DNA from: Protula sp. h YS-2021
Lineage: Eukaryota > Annelida > Polychaeta > Sabellida > Serpulidae
NCBI GenBank assembly: GCA_949752745.1
Contig: OX457024.1
Span: 110,536,219 to 110,600,218 of the forward strand
DNA length: 64,000 bases
Reading direction: 5' to 3'
In this document: positions 1 to 11,406 of the stretch, piece after piece
Layout: every line of letters begins with the position of its first letter
How positions within the stretch are numbered: position 1 is the first letter of the stretch
Made by a program: the position numbers and the translations under genes
Notes under the pieces: model-generated
The model's database searches: none
Told to the model about the DNA's origin: nothing
The model's input: the letters and a program-made list of their open reading frames with translations, nothing else

Positions 1-540
1 TTATAAATTCTAACTTAAACACAAATTAAACAATGAAGCACTGTAAACCAACTTTTAAACTTTTAATAATGTTAAGTTTTATAATGATCAATTTTTGCAG
101 GATTAGAAATTGTGAATATTCTGTCAATGGGCATTCTATCTGTGGGCATTTTATCCCTGGAAATGTACTGCACGAGGGCTTTCTCTGTAGTTAATCCTCT
201 ACCTATACGTTTAGAAAATTGTTTTACTCAGTTATAGTTTATAAATCTCTTGAAAAACTTAAGTTGCAAACAATTATGATCTGGTTTGAGCCACTGTTAT
301 AGAATATAATTGTACATAGAGCGTTGCGTATATAGAATTTGTGCAAATAAAAGTTACACACAGCGCTTCATGCGTAAAAGTTTAAAACCTCTGTTTCTAC
401 ATGCAAGATTATGCAGAGCAAATGGGTTCTAAAGCAATTTAGAAGTTCAGGATCAGTTGACTCTACACTATTCTACCAGAAACTAGGTAAATGGTCGAAT
501 ATAACTGTAAAGAACTGTTATAATTAATAGTATTACTTTT
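1..540. other. AT-rich intergenic DNA, nothing recognised
   Basis: No reading frame, RNA gene or ordered repeat could be supported in this stretch. It precedes the part that resembles the intron of the cysteine-rich peptide gene. The window starts inside it, so a larger feature cut by the edge cannot be excluded. Confidence 0.5.
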
Positions 541-2168
541 GAAGATCGCCAGAGTTTCATGAAAGAACCAAGTAAAATGAAAAATAAAACAACAAAACCT
601 ATTTGGAGATTTTTATCTAACGTGTTTGTTACTGTTCTGTTACCTTTGGGCTTTAAAGAAGATGAATGGGAAATCTAAAGCAAATTTGGGGTTGAATGTG
701 TTATTTGTCCAAACATATTGTCGCATTGATCTTCATATAAAGAGAGTAAAACTAAGCGACTCATGCATTGCGTAAAGTGTATGCTGCTTCGATCGTTTTT
801 GTGGTGGACTACGAAACCTTTTATTATTTATGAGGTGGTATAATTAACTTGAATAAATGCCACGAGAAAATTGTTATATCGGTTGAGCTATAAACTTTAA
901 TTATAAGAAAAAATATTCTGTTTGAATCGTTTACTTTTAATCAAACAAATCTTATTATTTTCTGGGATATATTTTTTAATATATATATATAAACATAAAA
1001 TGTTTATGTTTAGAGATCGTTTACAGGATTAGCAAAAACTTTCATTCACTTAGCTTTGTGTCTTGTTATTCCGAGAGATATTTAAATGTTTAATATATTC
1101 AGATATAGCAACCAATCTTTAAATGAAATTTATAAATCTTGGAAGAGGTGTGTACAGCGTAACTCGGGCAAGAATGCTACCAGCGGAACTTAACTAAAGC
1201 GTACTTTTTCGGGATTTTTATATCTGTCGATGTTTTTAAATGGCTTGTTAATTCCCTATATATCAATAAACGTAAAACTGACATTTATCTGACGATTATC
1301 CAGATATTTATCTGATGATTGTCGAGATTTAAAGTTTAGACAGCTTAACATGGCGTTTATCAAACGGAACAAGAACGCCCCTAGCATCACTTTTGTATTT
1401 CCTCCAATAATATATTTTTCGAGAGAATATTTATATAGAATAACAATAGATATTAAGGGAAACTAAAGACTAAAGCAAAGTTAATACATTTGTAGTAGTT
1501 GAAATTGACTTTGACCAAATTGAAATTAGGTATATGCTTTTCTCAATAAGTCACCACTATATAACTGAATATTTTACTATATAAACAGCAGCAAAACTAA
1601 ACTAAACAAACTGAACTAATTATATATTGATTATAATATAGGCAGAAAAATTTAAATTCACATCAAATATGTAATGAATTGCTCCAGCTTAACTAGTGTA
1701 GATAGGAGATATATATAGCAAACAGTTTTTAAAAGTTGGTGACATTAATTTCAAGATAATGCATTGTTTAAAGGCTTTCTCTCACAATCTGTATATATTT
1801 CACAGTTCCTAGAATATAGTCAATTGGTCAACAGTTATTTTTTATATGTTTATAAAAATTGATGTACATTAAACAGATAAAATCTTAAGTTACGATATAA
1901 ATAAAACTTATTATAATTTATATTTTATCTTCAAAAGAGCTACCCAAAATATTGAAATAATTTTCAAATTATGTTTCCCCTCCCACCCAGTCAGCAAAGG
2001 CTATTTACAACGATCTAAATTCTTTAAATCTCTATAGTAACATTGTACATTCAACTGGCTTGGAAACCTTTCTACTGTGTTTCGTTGTTATAATGTGGTG
2101 ACATATATTTATGTTTTAGCCACTGTTTTGCTTTTGTTTACTTCTTTCAGTTGAACATCCAGTTTGAA
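541..2168 (+). repeat. Decayed intron/upstream region of peptide pseudogene 1
   Basis: This region resembles 33,830-35,168 in direct orientation and about 10,740-12,000 (and 53,000-54,280) in inverse orientation. Shared blocks are visible by eye: the GTTTCATGAAAGAA block near 555 and 33,870, the CTCCCACCCAGTCAGCAAA block near 1,980 (34,945), and the CTTCTTTCAG acceptor at 2,141-2,150. In the intact genes this DNA is an intron. The pseudogene was therefore copied as genomic DNA, not as a spliced RNA. The match is patchy and its left limit is a guess. Confidence 0.6.
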
Positions 2169-2526
2169 ATGTCTCGCACAATTACCATTCTTCTGCTAGT
2201 GCTTTATCTCTACACCTCGGCCCTGTGGACCTCATATTAACAGATAAAGATGAATATATGGAGCTCCTTGCAAAGCATTGCGCAGCTAATCCAATGGAGG
2301 AGATACTACTGTTAGAAATGGAAGACTGATGAGCCAAAGGAACCAAACAGCCGTGTGGGAGGCGTGCCAAGCAGACACGCTTTGTGATTACGATGAGTAT
2401 TCCTGTTACTGGTGTTATTTGGAGGCCGGAAACTGGGAATCCTGCTGCAGTGGGGACTGGTTTCCATGGTGAAACATACCCATGGAGAGAATCTGGTACA
2501 ACTTGGGAGTATTGCAGATTTCATTA
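2169..2526 (+). pseudogene. Broken cysteine-rich secreted peptide, copy 1
   Basis: This is a degraded relative of the 131-residue peptide at 10,323-10,718. An ATG at 2,169 opens a signal-peptide-like stretch (MSRTITILLLVLYLYTSALW), 18 bases after an AG acceptor at 2,149-2,150, exactly as in the intact gene. The frame stops at TAA 2,238-2,240 after 23 codons. The propeptide part has lost about 36 bases, including the Arg/Gly-rich stretch. The cysteine domain (NQTAVWEACQADTLC onwards, about 2,343-2,526) is recognisable, but a frameshift splits it near 2,465, between the CCSGD block and the block ending TTWEYCRFH. It cannot make the family protein. The 3' part recurs as the fragment at 44,443. 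Confidence 0.85.
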
Positions 2527-3880
2527 ATTTTCAAAATCTGGATTCTAGTGTTCTATATATTTTCATTTAAATGCCGATAAACTAAGTCTTACCCAAAATG
2601 GCATAAAAATTCAAAATGCCTTTTTTATCCAGCTGTTCAGTGAACAATGTAGTCCGACCTTACTTTGACTCAACGAAAACCTACTTACATTACAGTGTTC
2701 ACACCACAGTGTTTAAGTATGGATAATGTAGTAGTTAGTACAACAACCCAAACATCGGCTAAATTGTGGAACATCCCAACAGAATATCATTACAAAACAA
2801 AGGATTCATGTTTTGTCTTTGCATATTTTTTTACGTCATTACATTTAGAGATACTTTTTTAAAGTTACTTTTTTATATCAGCACTCTAAAGTACTCTTAA
2901 TAGTTCCGAGATTTTATATAGCATTCAAGAAATAGGTATGTCATAGTTAAAGATATTTTTGTTGTCGATCGGCTTTGATTTTGTTCATTGAAAAACGCAA
3001 GAACTATTTTGTAATTACTTACTTAGAATTGCTTTATTAACTCTTAATGGTTGATATCATTGTAGTTCCATACCAGGAAAACCAATTGTCCTTGTCATCC
3101 TCGACTGAATCATTAAAACCATAATGTGCCAAAAAGAAAGTAAGCTGATGTAATACTATGTATCTTTTGAGTCAAAACAAGTTTGGTCTTTCCCTGGCCT
3201 GGAAATTGTTAATCGCCGACATGGTATATTTTTAATTTTGGATATGATCAAAACCTATTTGATAGCAGCCTACGTTATACCCACAATGATGAAGGAGAAG
3301 AACAATCTCATTATACATATGAGATTTAAATCTATAACGGGCTAAGACAGTTGCAGTCAATGTTTTTTATGCGTTCTCACAATAACAAAATAACATACCC
3401 CTTGCTTCGTTGCAATAATATACACATAATAAAACTTGCTTCGTTGCAATTAGCAAAAGTTTTAGAAAATTAATAAAGGCTGTTATAAGTTATTTTTTAT
3501 TTATTAATTTAGGTACGAAAATGTTTGAAGCACAAATGACTGGGCCGAAAAATTAGTTTTAGGCAGCTGTAAATTTTCAACAAACACTATTAATTTCAAT
3601 AGGTTATAATAAGAATCTTGAACAAAAATAAAGCGTGTATATTAAATTCCTGTTTATAAAAAGTGTTTATAAGCATATTATCGGCTAGTGTCTTCTCGAT
3701 TTGATCTGGCATTGCATAAGCCTCAAATCACATGTCAGGGGAAGTTAAAACATAAACATGCTACTTCTTTCTTGAGATTCTTTATTATCTAACGAAACCG
3801 GCTTAACTGGCACTCTCGTTAAATATCTCCGCAATAGACCGCAAGAAGATTTTTCCTCTTTAAAAAATACAAGTCTAAAA
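2527..3880. other. 3' flank of peptide pseudogene 1, otherwise unassigned
   Basis: The first 200 bases resemble the 3' flank of the intact peptide gene read on the other strand (below 10,323). The family copies therefore share downstream as well as upstream DNA. Nothing coding is supported in the rest. A diverged direct copy lies at 44,580-46,090, and copy B there has about 250 extra bases around 45,680-45,930. Confidence 0.5.
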
Positions 3881-3907
3881 ATTTAAAGTTCCACAATCTT
3901 ATGCATT

Positions 3908-5000
3908 TCAAAAAATATTTTCTGAATATATATCAGGCCAAAAATATTTGAATCGAGGAGTAAGATTTATCTTCTTATCACAAGAAATCCGAATTAAGAT
4001 ACCCATCCCGAATAAAACATAATGGACAAAGTTTCTCTTGAAATTCTTCAAGAGTTGGGTCCTAGCAAAAATATCCACACAACCAGCGTTTTCCGCCACA
4101 TGGAATTCTGCTCATTGAATTCTTTCTTCCTGGCCTAACTTCAATGACGAAGTCTGAAAATGTATTGATCCATCTAGCAATTTGGCCTGCAGATTTTTGA
4201 ATGACACCAAATTCCATAAATACGCATAATCTGTTCTGACCGTGAAATGGAATGGTTTCTTCAAAACCCAACGCCAAGGCATTATGTGATAGGATATAGA
4301 CAGCGATTCCTGTCTGTTAAAACAGCAGTTGCTTTCGGCCTTACTCAGTCCCTTTGAATATGCAGGGACGGCCAGGTTACCATCTGATGAAGCAGCAATA
4401 TCTTCAGCACTGCTATCGGTGTCTAAGACATGGCTGTCTTCATCTCTTGATAACGCAAGAATAGGTGCTTAAATTAACATAGATTTCAGCAATTCGAATG
4501 CATGTTTGCATTCGTGATTCCAGTTACAAATTGATTTAGTTCTTGCTTGTCTGACTGCCAGTTTCGCATATTCCTTCATAAACTTACGACTGTATTTGGT
4601 TAAATTCAAAATTCTCCGAATCTCTTACGCACTAAGTGGGCTGGCTAAAAATTCCTCGAATGCATCTTTACAGTATCCGTGTTACCCACATAAAGCTCTT
4701 CTAACAGCTTCTAGTTGTAATCCTACGCTTAGAGGTCATAGAAAGGGTAACTCTAGTCTATCCAAGAGCTCTTATAAAGTAGTCCTAAAAGATTAGAATG
4801 CCATCAAGGAAATCCATATGTATGAGTGCTACACCATTGAGCACATTCTCCACCACCCATTGAAATGTAGCAGGGGCATTGGTAAAACCCAAATCCATCG
4901 CATTCCAATGATGATAATACTGAAAAATTTCTATGTACTTCTCTTTTCGTCAGTAAAGTTTTTAACAAAGAACGGGGTCAATGAAAACAATGTTCATGTT
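3908..5000 (-). pseudogene. Ty3/gypsy-type pol remnant (RT and RNase H pieces), copy A
   Basis: On the minus strand, 4,800-4,930 encodes a reverse-transcriptase stretch with the core LGFTNAPATFQWVVENVL, the APATFQ signature of Ty3/gypsy RT. It is followed by FLDG where the active-site YLDD is expected. Further downstream on the same strand, 4,062-4,277 contains QIARWINTFSDFVIEVRPGRKN, which resembles the RNase H end and its RPGRK signature. Many stops and frameshifts separate the pieces. No gag, integrase or LTR was recognised. In a live element RT and RNase H would make cDNA from the element RNA; this fragment is dead. Copy B has a parallel fragment at 46,090-47,260. Confidence 0.75.
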
Positions 5001-5099
5001 TTTTTATATATTTTTGTTGATAAATGTCTTTATTTTGGACCAAACACCATTCTTCGTGCCATAGATAATCGTCTGATCTATGGCATTAATTGATCTCAT

Positions 5100-6335
5100 G
5101 CTTGTTAAGATCCATATCAAACTACTTAAATTGGTATCCAACACTATCACAGAACGATATATGAACATTATTTCTTTGGCATTCTTCATCTCGCTTGTAT
5201 GGAATGTGTAGTAAATCGCAAATTAAAATAGCAAAAACGTTATGGAATTTCCATTGACTTTTAATCGTACCTTTCAAATCAAACTTATAACACAGTTTGT
5301 ATTTTATTACTCGTAAACAAAATAAAGGGAGTTTAGGGGAGAAATTGTTGTTTTTTTAGATTAAATTGTGAGATACACAAGAGCAGAAGTATGATTATAA
5401 ATTCAACGTAACAAATTAAAACTAGGTCACAGAAATAAAATGTATATATATGCACATTGTTTTGCTGACTAATGTAGTAATTTAGTCATTTGAAGCCTGG
5501 TACAAGGTATTTTAGGCCCGAGTGTACGATTGCCTGAAATGAGATATGAAAGACTTCGAATGTGAAAAAACAAGGGACTCCATTGAAAACTACAGCCATG
5601 AAGACTGTAAACCAAAATGTGGTTTAACAATGGACACATGGAAGTGATCGACAACTGTGTGCGTTGTGGTACTGCATTAATTTAGGACATTAATTTTGTT
5701 TGTGTGGTCGTGTATTTTTACGCCTTCAAGTCAGCCTTCGGTGAACTGTGGTCAAAGTCAGTGAAACGATAAATGTTGTCTAGCACACAGTTAAACGATA
5801 AATGTTCCTAGCACACATGTCACTTGTGTTGTATTGTGTGCTTCGAACTCGGTCAATATTTGGTTATATACACTCTGTGTTTCCATAAAAAGCCATTTAC
5901 AGGTGTCGGTTGTTTTCGCCTAATGAAGGTGTTTGTTTCATGATAAAAAGTGCATGTTGGGCTGAGTGAAAAATTTTTAAGCCATCAAAATATTGAACTA
6001 TGAACCATGAAATACCATGCTGCATGTCTCGCATGAATTTGCTTGCTGTCTTCTATACTGTTACCAGTTAAGGTCTATTATGTTTCAGTGAATACATAGA
6101 TCTTAACACAGATTGTCTTCCGCTTCTGGTTGCAGTTATTGTTTTTTCACTTATGCTTTGTCGTATTTAAGTGAAAAAGAGATTTCATTTCCAAGTTGAA
6201 GTGGGTAAAAATAGTTTTCGTTGCTTGTTTAGGATACACATATGAAATCTCTTTCTTGGGAGATGACGAGTTGGTGGTGTTAGATTTGCTTGTATTTAAT
6301 AATTTTGAACTCAATCTCGGAGTATTAGAACACCA
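5100..6335. other. Unassigned duplicated DNA
   Basis: No coding signal was recognised here. The short frame at 5,469-5,654 is not kept cleanly in copy B (47,689-47,907), where the two copies differ by indels. This is ordinary diverged intergenic sequence of the duplication. Confidence 0.45.
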
Positions 6336-6387
6336 GTCTTAAGATCTTAAATTAAGAAAAGATTTTCTTAATTTAAGATCTTAAGAC
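6336..6387. repeat. Perfect 25-bp inverted repeat, 2-base loop
   Basis: The arm 6,336-6,360 (starting GTCTTAAGATCTTAA) is the exact reverse complement of 6,363-6,387, with GA between. Transcribed or single-stranded, it would form a 25-bp hairpin. In copy B only the left arm survives (near 48,566), followed by different sequence, so the palindrome was partly lost in B or gained in A. Confidence 0.95.
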
Positions 6388-6399
6388 CTTGCTGATTGT

Positions 6400-7117
6400 T
6401 TGTGATACAGTACGAACTAGTTTCGTCTCTAATCTATAATTTATAATGTTTTATAATATTATATGTGATTAAGTGTATCACTACCCATTTAGCTACTCAA
6501 AATTAAACCTTAAAACACTAGTTCTTGTTAGAGTTCTCTGTTGCCTCTCCTCTAATCTTCCATGTTTAAAACCTCATTAACGCCCCCCCTTTTGTGACAG
6601 TCACACTGGGTTAGAAATTCTACAGTCAATGAAAGTAGGCCAGGAAACGAGTTGTTTCTGTGACAATTTTTGCGTGAGAAGGCGGCTCACAGATTCTATA
6701 GCAATGGATCTGGAATGCTCCCTCAATACAAAAAAAGGAATAGATTGTAAATAAACACAAACTATATCCAGTGGCAAAAACGGCAGCAAAAATGCAGAGA
6801 AAAATTTAGCCTGTTCCGCGCTTTCTCCAGGATCATCAATTATGGAAGACTATCCATTTGTAGTGTTTACCATCTTCGGCTACTCTTACCTGCCATCCCA
6901 TGATTGCAGCCTTAGATCCCAACCTCCATCAAAGTTAGAAAAGTGATAAAATGTTGGTTAATATTCTTTAAAACTGAACACAAAATAAAACGAAATGCAT
7001 ATAAAATTCATTCCAATATTTCTTGCATTAAGAGAGCAATTAGCAGCGCACATGGGGTCCATTTAAATTAATTCAAAATTACAATACGTAAAATATTTAT
7101 AAATTTAAAAATGTAAC
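6400..7117. other. Unassigned duplicated DNA
   Basis: No gene was recognised. It contains a run of C (near 6,583) and ordinary AT-rich sequence, matched with about 5-8 percent differences in copy B. Confidence 0.4.
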
Positions 7118-7354
7118 TTATTTCTTGGAATTCAGTCTTAAAATTCCCTGGTCTTTAAAAATCTTTGGAAACATGTCATTCAAAGCAAATAAGTGTGCAT
7201 TTAACGTGAAAGAATTTACGTTTTCCATTATAATCTTCTTCAATGTTTGCGTGCAATCAACCCCTACTGCATCGCGAATAAACTCTAACGTTAACGGATG
7301 TGACATTTCGGTGACATAAGTGAAACAAGTTACTGAACAAACAAAGTACTTCAT
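7118..7354 (-). CDS. Candidate terminal exon, unknown protein (copy A)
   Basis: An open frame whose likely exon part begins after the acceptor-like TTTGTTCAG near 7,337 and ends in TAA at 7,118. The residues ending DMFPKIFKDQGILRLNSKK are recognisable in copy B (49,318-49,542). Substitutions there are conservative (I for L, V for I, D for N, E for D), and the frame of the last 55 codons is unbroken in both copies although the surrounding DNA has indels. That pattern mildly suggests past selection on protein. Only about 70 residues are visible, no domain was recognised, and a matching upstream exon was not proved. It may be an old gene or transposon fragment. Confidence 0.3.
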   Translation of the reverse strand: MKYFVCSVTCFTYVTEMSHPLTLEFIRDAVGVDCTQTLKKIIMENVNSFTLNAHLFALNDMFPKIFKDQGILRLNSKK

Positions 7355-7455
7355 ACGTGTTTAACAAATTGATTTTTGCATCAAAGTGTGATTAGCTAAG
7401 ACATTACATATTTTGCCTAAATAAGAGGATATAATAATATCCAATATATTTAGCA

Positions 7456-7744
7456 TTAAATAATATATTTCATCTGAAAAAATTGAAACTTTAATAGGTC
7501 GACATTTTTTGCTCTTTTATCAATTGCATATTTCGAGGCGAGAGTGAATGCATTGCCTTCCTTCTCGCTGGTTTGAAGGGAGGGGAAGTAAAAGGTCGCA
7601 TCCATGGTATAGTGTGGAAGGGAGGCGTAAATGGTAAACATTCCAAAAGATGTTTTTTCCTGATTGAAAAATTTCAAAAGCAAAACTACGGCCACCAGCA
7701 GCTCTGTAGGGAGCTCTGAAATTTGAAAATGTACACAAAAACAT
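7456..7744 (-). CDS. Candidate exon, unknown protein (copy A)
   Basis: Minus-strand open frame with the readable stretch MFTIYASLPHYTMDATFYF followed by a polar segment rich in Lys and Ala (frame of 7,456-7,695). Copy B (49,631-49,909) keeps the same frame with a few substitutions, though the upstream part is shifted. It lies just upstream, on the same strand, of the candidate exon at 7,118-7,354 and might belong with it. No domain was recognised, no splice sites were confirmed, and the frame could be fortuitous. Confidence 0.22.
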
Positions 7745-7800
7745 TATGTTAACTCAAGAAGCATGGCGTTTTAAGCTAGTCAGTTTATATAAATTAAAAT

Positions 7801-7870
7801 AGAAAGAAGGACAGAAAGAAAGAAAGAAAAAAGAAAGAAAAAAAGAAAGAAAGAAAGAAAGAAAGAAAGA
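7801..7870. repeat. (GAAA)n microsatellite, copy A
   Basis: Purine-only tract made of GAAA and AAAG steps with interruptions. Copy B has the same locus at about 49,975-50,037 with a different length. Confidence 0.95.
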
Positions 7871-7899
7871 ATGTAGTTTGCGTAACAGTAAACGTCAGG

Positions 7900-10322
7900 A
7901 TTCTTTAGAGCACACATAAATCAATCCACCAAATAAAATCTTTATTAGAACACTTTGCATAACTTGCACATGCAATAACTTTTGATTTTTGGAAATGTAT
8001 TTTAGAATCCAGCGTCTAATTTGATTGCTCAGGTAAACAAAAGCAATGTATGTTTTTGCAATACGCACAGAGTATTGCAGAACAGGATTTTCGAATTTTT
8101 ACCTATAAAATGTTCTGCCTTCGCCCAAATTCAACAACAAACTTGAAATCTGGCGGCATTTCGTAGATAGTTCACTTATTTTTATGAATATCAAGCCGAT
8201 ATATACTGAAGGACCAAAGAAGGCCCGCATATAAAAACCGTAATACCTACAAAACTAATGAATATTTTTTTTAAAAATTTGTTAGCACCATATTGTAATT
8301 CCAAGTTGCAACCATCGTTATTTTTTCATGCGGGTGTGGTTATTTTTTAGGAGTTTGTAGGCATTCAAGCCCGGTACCATATTAATCCACATAAGTCAGT
8401 ACCAGCTCAATGTTGAAAAATTATGAAATTCCACACGTGGTCATCCAATATACAATATAATATATATATATTCATTGCGATATCATTTTTTTAGGATCGC
8501 TATAGCATCGAATTCAATTGTGAGCCGGACTGTTGGTGTTTTCCTAAAACCAACTTACTAGAATACTTCGACTGAAATTTAGTACGAGGTAGCATTAGCA
8601 CGTATGGGCTATGCCATTGTTGATCAAAACGACTGAATTGAACTCTAAGAGCTGGTATTGTTTTCAGGCTAATATTGCAACATCAAAAAATAATGTGATA
8701 ATTATGTTTAAGACGGTTAGAGATCTGACCAGCTAATCTTAGCTCATTTTCGACCCTTTTGGCTCACAAGATGTTACATAAGTGATTTCTCGGTGATTAT
8801 ATATGAGGTATTTTGGTGACCTCCTCGGTCATGGTCAAGGTACAAAAACCAGAAGTTCACCATTATATCAAAAATGGTAGATTCGATTTTGAATTTATCT
8901 TGATCATTTGTGCCCAAAAGAGATTGCGCTATATTTACTTCGGTGAACTTCAATTATCTCCAAACAGTTAGACATTTGTTTTTGACCAAATATATAGTGC
9001 CTACTATCATTGCAAGTGGTTGCCGTTTTAATATGTTTAGCGAAATTTGGTCTAACTGCTTATCCGTGATTCACACACCATTACACACACATTATTATTG
9101 AACATTCTTCTCTTTTTGCTTTAACAGTGTTTGTTAAAATGATAAAATTGTCTAAAACTGATTTTTTTTTCATATGTGCATCAATGATTTTCGTGCCTGT
9201 ATTACTGTTCTGTTGTTTGATAGGGGAGAAAGTATATCGGCCAAGGCAACATACCATTTTGGTTGAAAATAGCATGATGATATAAGACTAAGTAGAAAAA
9301 GTCAAGTTTTAAAGCAATGAAAATTTTACCCCTTCAGGTCGGGATTTGAATGTGATAACTGTTCAACAGGCTTCCGGCAGTAAATGTTTCAATATGCATG
9401 TTTACAAATAAAAACACAAAATTAGTTACTATAACGTTTATTAAATTTGATAACTTTTATAAGTTGCAATTATGGAAATATTAGGGACATGTTATTTTGT
9501 TATAATCCGAATTGCTATAAGAAACATTGACGTCAACTGTCTAAGCGCATTATGGGGATATGAAGTTCACTTAAACAGATATACAAAGGGCAGTATGAGA
9601 AATAGCTTTGGATCTCATCCATAATTAAAAACAGATTATGTCGGCAATAAAAATGCCACTCAGTGCAAAATCACTGTTTAAGCTCAGAAGATATATCGTA
9701 TAGCGCCGTTTTGTTCGTTTTTTATATTTTTAATTTAATGATATTATCCAGGATGAGAAACAAAGTTCTTGTAAATTTTACAAGACCCACAATTATATTA
9801 ACCATTAAGAGCTAATAAAGCAAATCTAAGCAAGCATAAATTAAATACAAAATTGTTCTTGCGTTTTCCAGTGATCATAGTCAAGGCCGGTCGATAACAA
9901 AACTTTCAACTATTAACCTTAGAAAATTTTAAATTTTTATATATGATATGGTTCTTTTTGTGGATAGATTACTTTAGAATGCTTATATGTAAAAGTAACT
10001 TGAAATATAAAATCGACACTCTATACGCTTTATCCTATGGATTAATGACGTGAAAATACGGAGTGGTGTAAAAACAGAATATGGCTCATAATGAGTTTCT
10101 GCTGGGGTATTCCACAATTTTGTCGATATTAAGGTTAATGTACTTAATCGTCAAAACTCTATACACGCTTTCATGAGGTTTTCTTTGTGTCAAAGTGAGG
10201 CCAAACTTCATTATTCATTAAACTGATACCTCCAAAAAAGGGATTCTTGAATTCCATGCCATTTTGGCTAAAACTATAAACATCAACAATTTATAGAACA
10301 GCTCAAATTAGATTTTAAAAAA
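7900..10322. other. Duplicated non-coding DNA downstream of the peptide gene
   Basis: No gene is supported. The frame at 8,910-9,101 recurs in copy B with one change, but the whole area is nearly identical there, so preservation says nothing about coding. Close to 8,300 the A/B similarity rises sharply. A and B differ by a B-only block (50,906-51,006) and a short A-only block (about 8,818-8,840). No clear AATAAA was found for the peptide gene just downstream of its stop. Confidence 0.5.
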
Positions 10323-10718
10323 TTAATTCAATTTGCAATAGTCCCAAGTTGTACCAGATTCGCACCAGGTATATGACTCGCCATGATAATCACAGTCCCC
10401 ACTGCAGCAGTAGTCCCAGGTACCGGCCTCCAAGTAACACCAGTAATAGGGATACCCACTGTAATCACAAAGCTGGCCTCTCTGGCACGGTAACCGCATG
10501 GCTGTTTGGTTCCTTGGGATAATTACTCTTGCTTCCAATTCTAAAAGTTGCTTCTCCTCCATCGGATTGGAGGCGTGATGAAGCGGTCGACCACCGTTTC
10601 GTCCGCGATTCCTTGCAAGGAGCTCAATATATTCCTCTTTGTAGGGAGAATTTGAGGCCCACAGGGCCACAGTGTAGAGACAAAGCACTAACAGGAGAAT
10701 GGTGATCGTGTGGGCCAT
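10323..10718 (-). CDS. Small secreted cysteine-rich peptide precursor, intact (copy A)
   Basis: 131 codons in one uninterrupted coding exon. Residues 1-22 (MAHTITILLLVLCLYTVALW) form a classical signal peptide, so the product should enter the secretory pathway. A polar propeptide-like stretch follows, with an Arg/Gly-rich part (about 35-44) and a possible N-glycosylation site (NQT, near 70). The C-terminal 55 residues hold eight cysteines in two tandem motifs of the form CDYxGxxYxWC...GTxWDYC. Eight is an even number, suitable for four disulfides. The start is the ATG 18 bases after the splice acceptor at 10,737-10,738. The protein is identical to that at 52,579-52,974, and the DNA differs at only a couple of sites. 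The WC...WxYC spacing recalls fibronectin type II modules but lacks their full pattern, so function is unknown (defence, venom, matrix or signalling are all possible). No toxin family was recognised. Confidence 0.9.
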   Translation of the reverse strand: MAHTITILLLVLCLYTVALWASNSPYKEEYIELLARNRGRNGGRPLHHASNPMEEKQLLELEARVIIPRNQTAMRLPCQRGQLCDYSGYPYYWCYLEAGTWDYCCSGDCDYHGESYTWCESGTTWDYCKLN

Positions 10719-10736
10719 GGCAAACGGGATATCCTA

Positions 10737-11355
10737 CTGAAAGAAGCAATAAAAAGTGATTAAATAGATGTTAACATGTGAATGTGTGCCACGCACAAGA
10801 CACAGTGCAAAAGTTTCCAAGCCAGTTGAATGTAGAATTGTATTTGAAATGAAGCACAGAGAATTAAAAGAATTATTTATGTACGTTGCAAATTGAGATA
10901 AAATTATTTTTTATTTTCCAAATTGAGGCATAAAACATTTACTGACTGGATGGGAGAGGGGTCAACATAGGACAATGGAAACACCCTTTGATGGACCTAC
11001 AGTAATAATTCGAAAAAAAAATGATATTTTAGCTATATTTGATTTTGATAATAAACTATAAATAATAATAACTTTAATTTATATTTTAACTCAAGATTTA
11101 TCTTTTTAATGTACAAGAATTTATATCCACAATTATTTCCGATTAAAAAAACTTACTAAAACTGTTGATTAGGTGCTTATATTTACAATATTTAGATAAC
11201 AATAAAATACATACAGATTGAGTATCCGCTTTTAAACAATGCAATATCTTGAAATTAATGTCATCAACTTTAAAAAAGTTTGTTAATGACAACTGAATAA
11301 AAATCGCTTAACACCTTAAAATAACTGCAATTTTACAGTCAAACATTTTGCACCG

Positions 11356-11406
<51 letters not shown>

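Noticed and set aside
8910..9101. 63-codon plus-strand frame, almost identical in copy B
   Set aside because: The whole surrounding region is nearly identical between copies, so conservation has no weight; composition is AT-driven and no start or splice signal supports it.
10323..10718. Assigning the peptide to a known toxin or defensin family
   Set aside because: The cysteine spacing and WC...WDYC motif do not match any such family that I can name from sequence alone.
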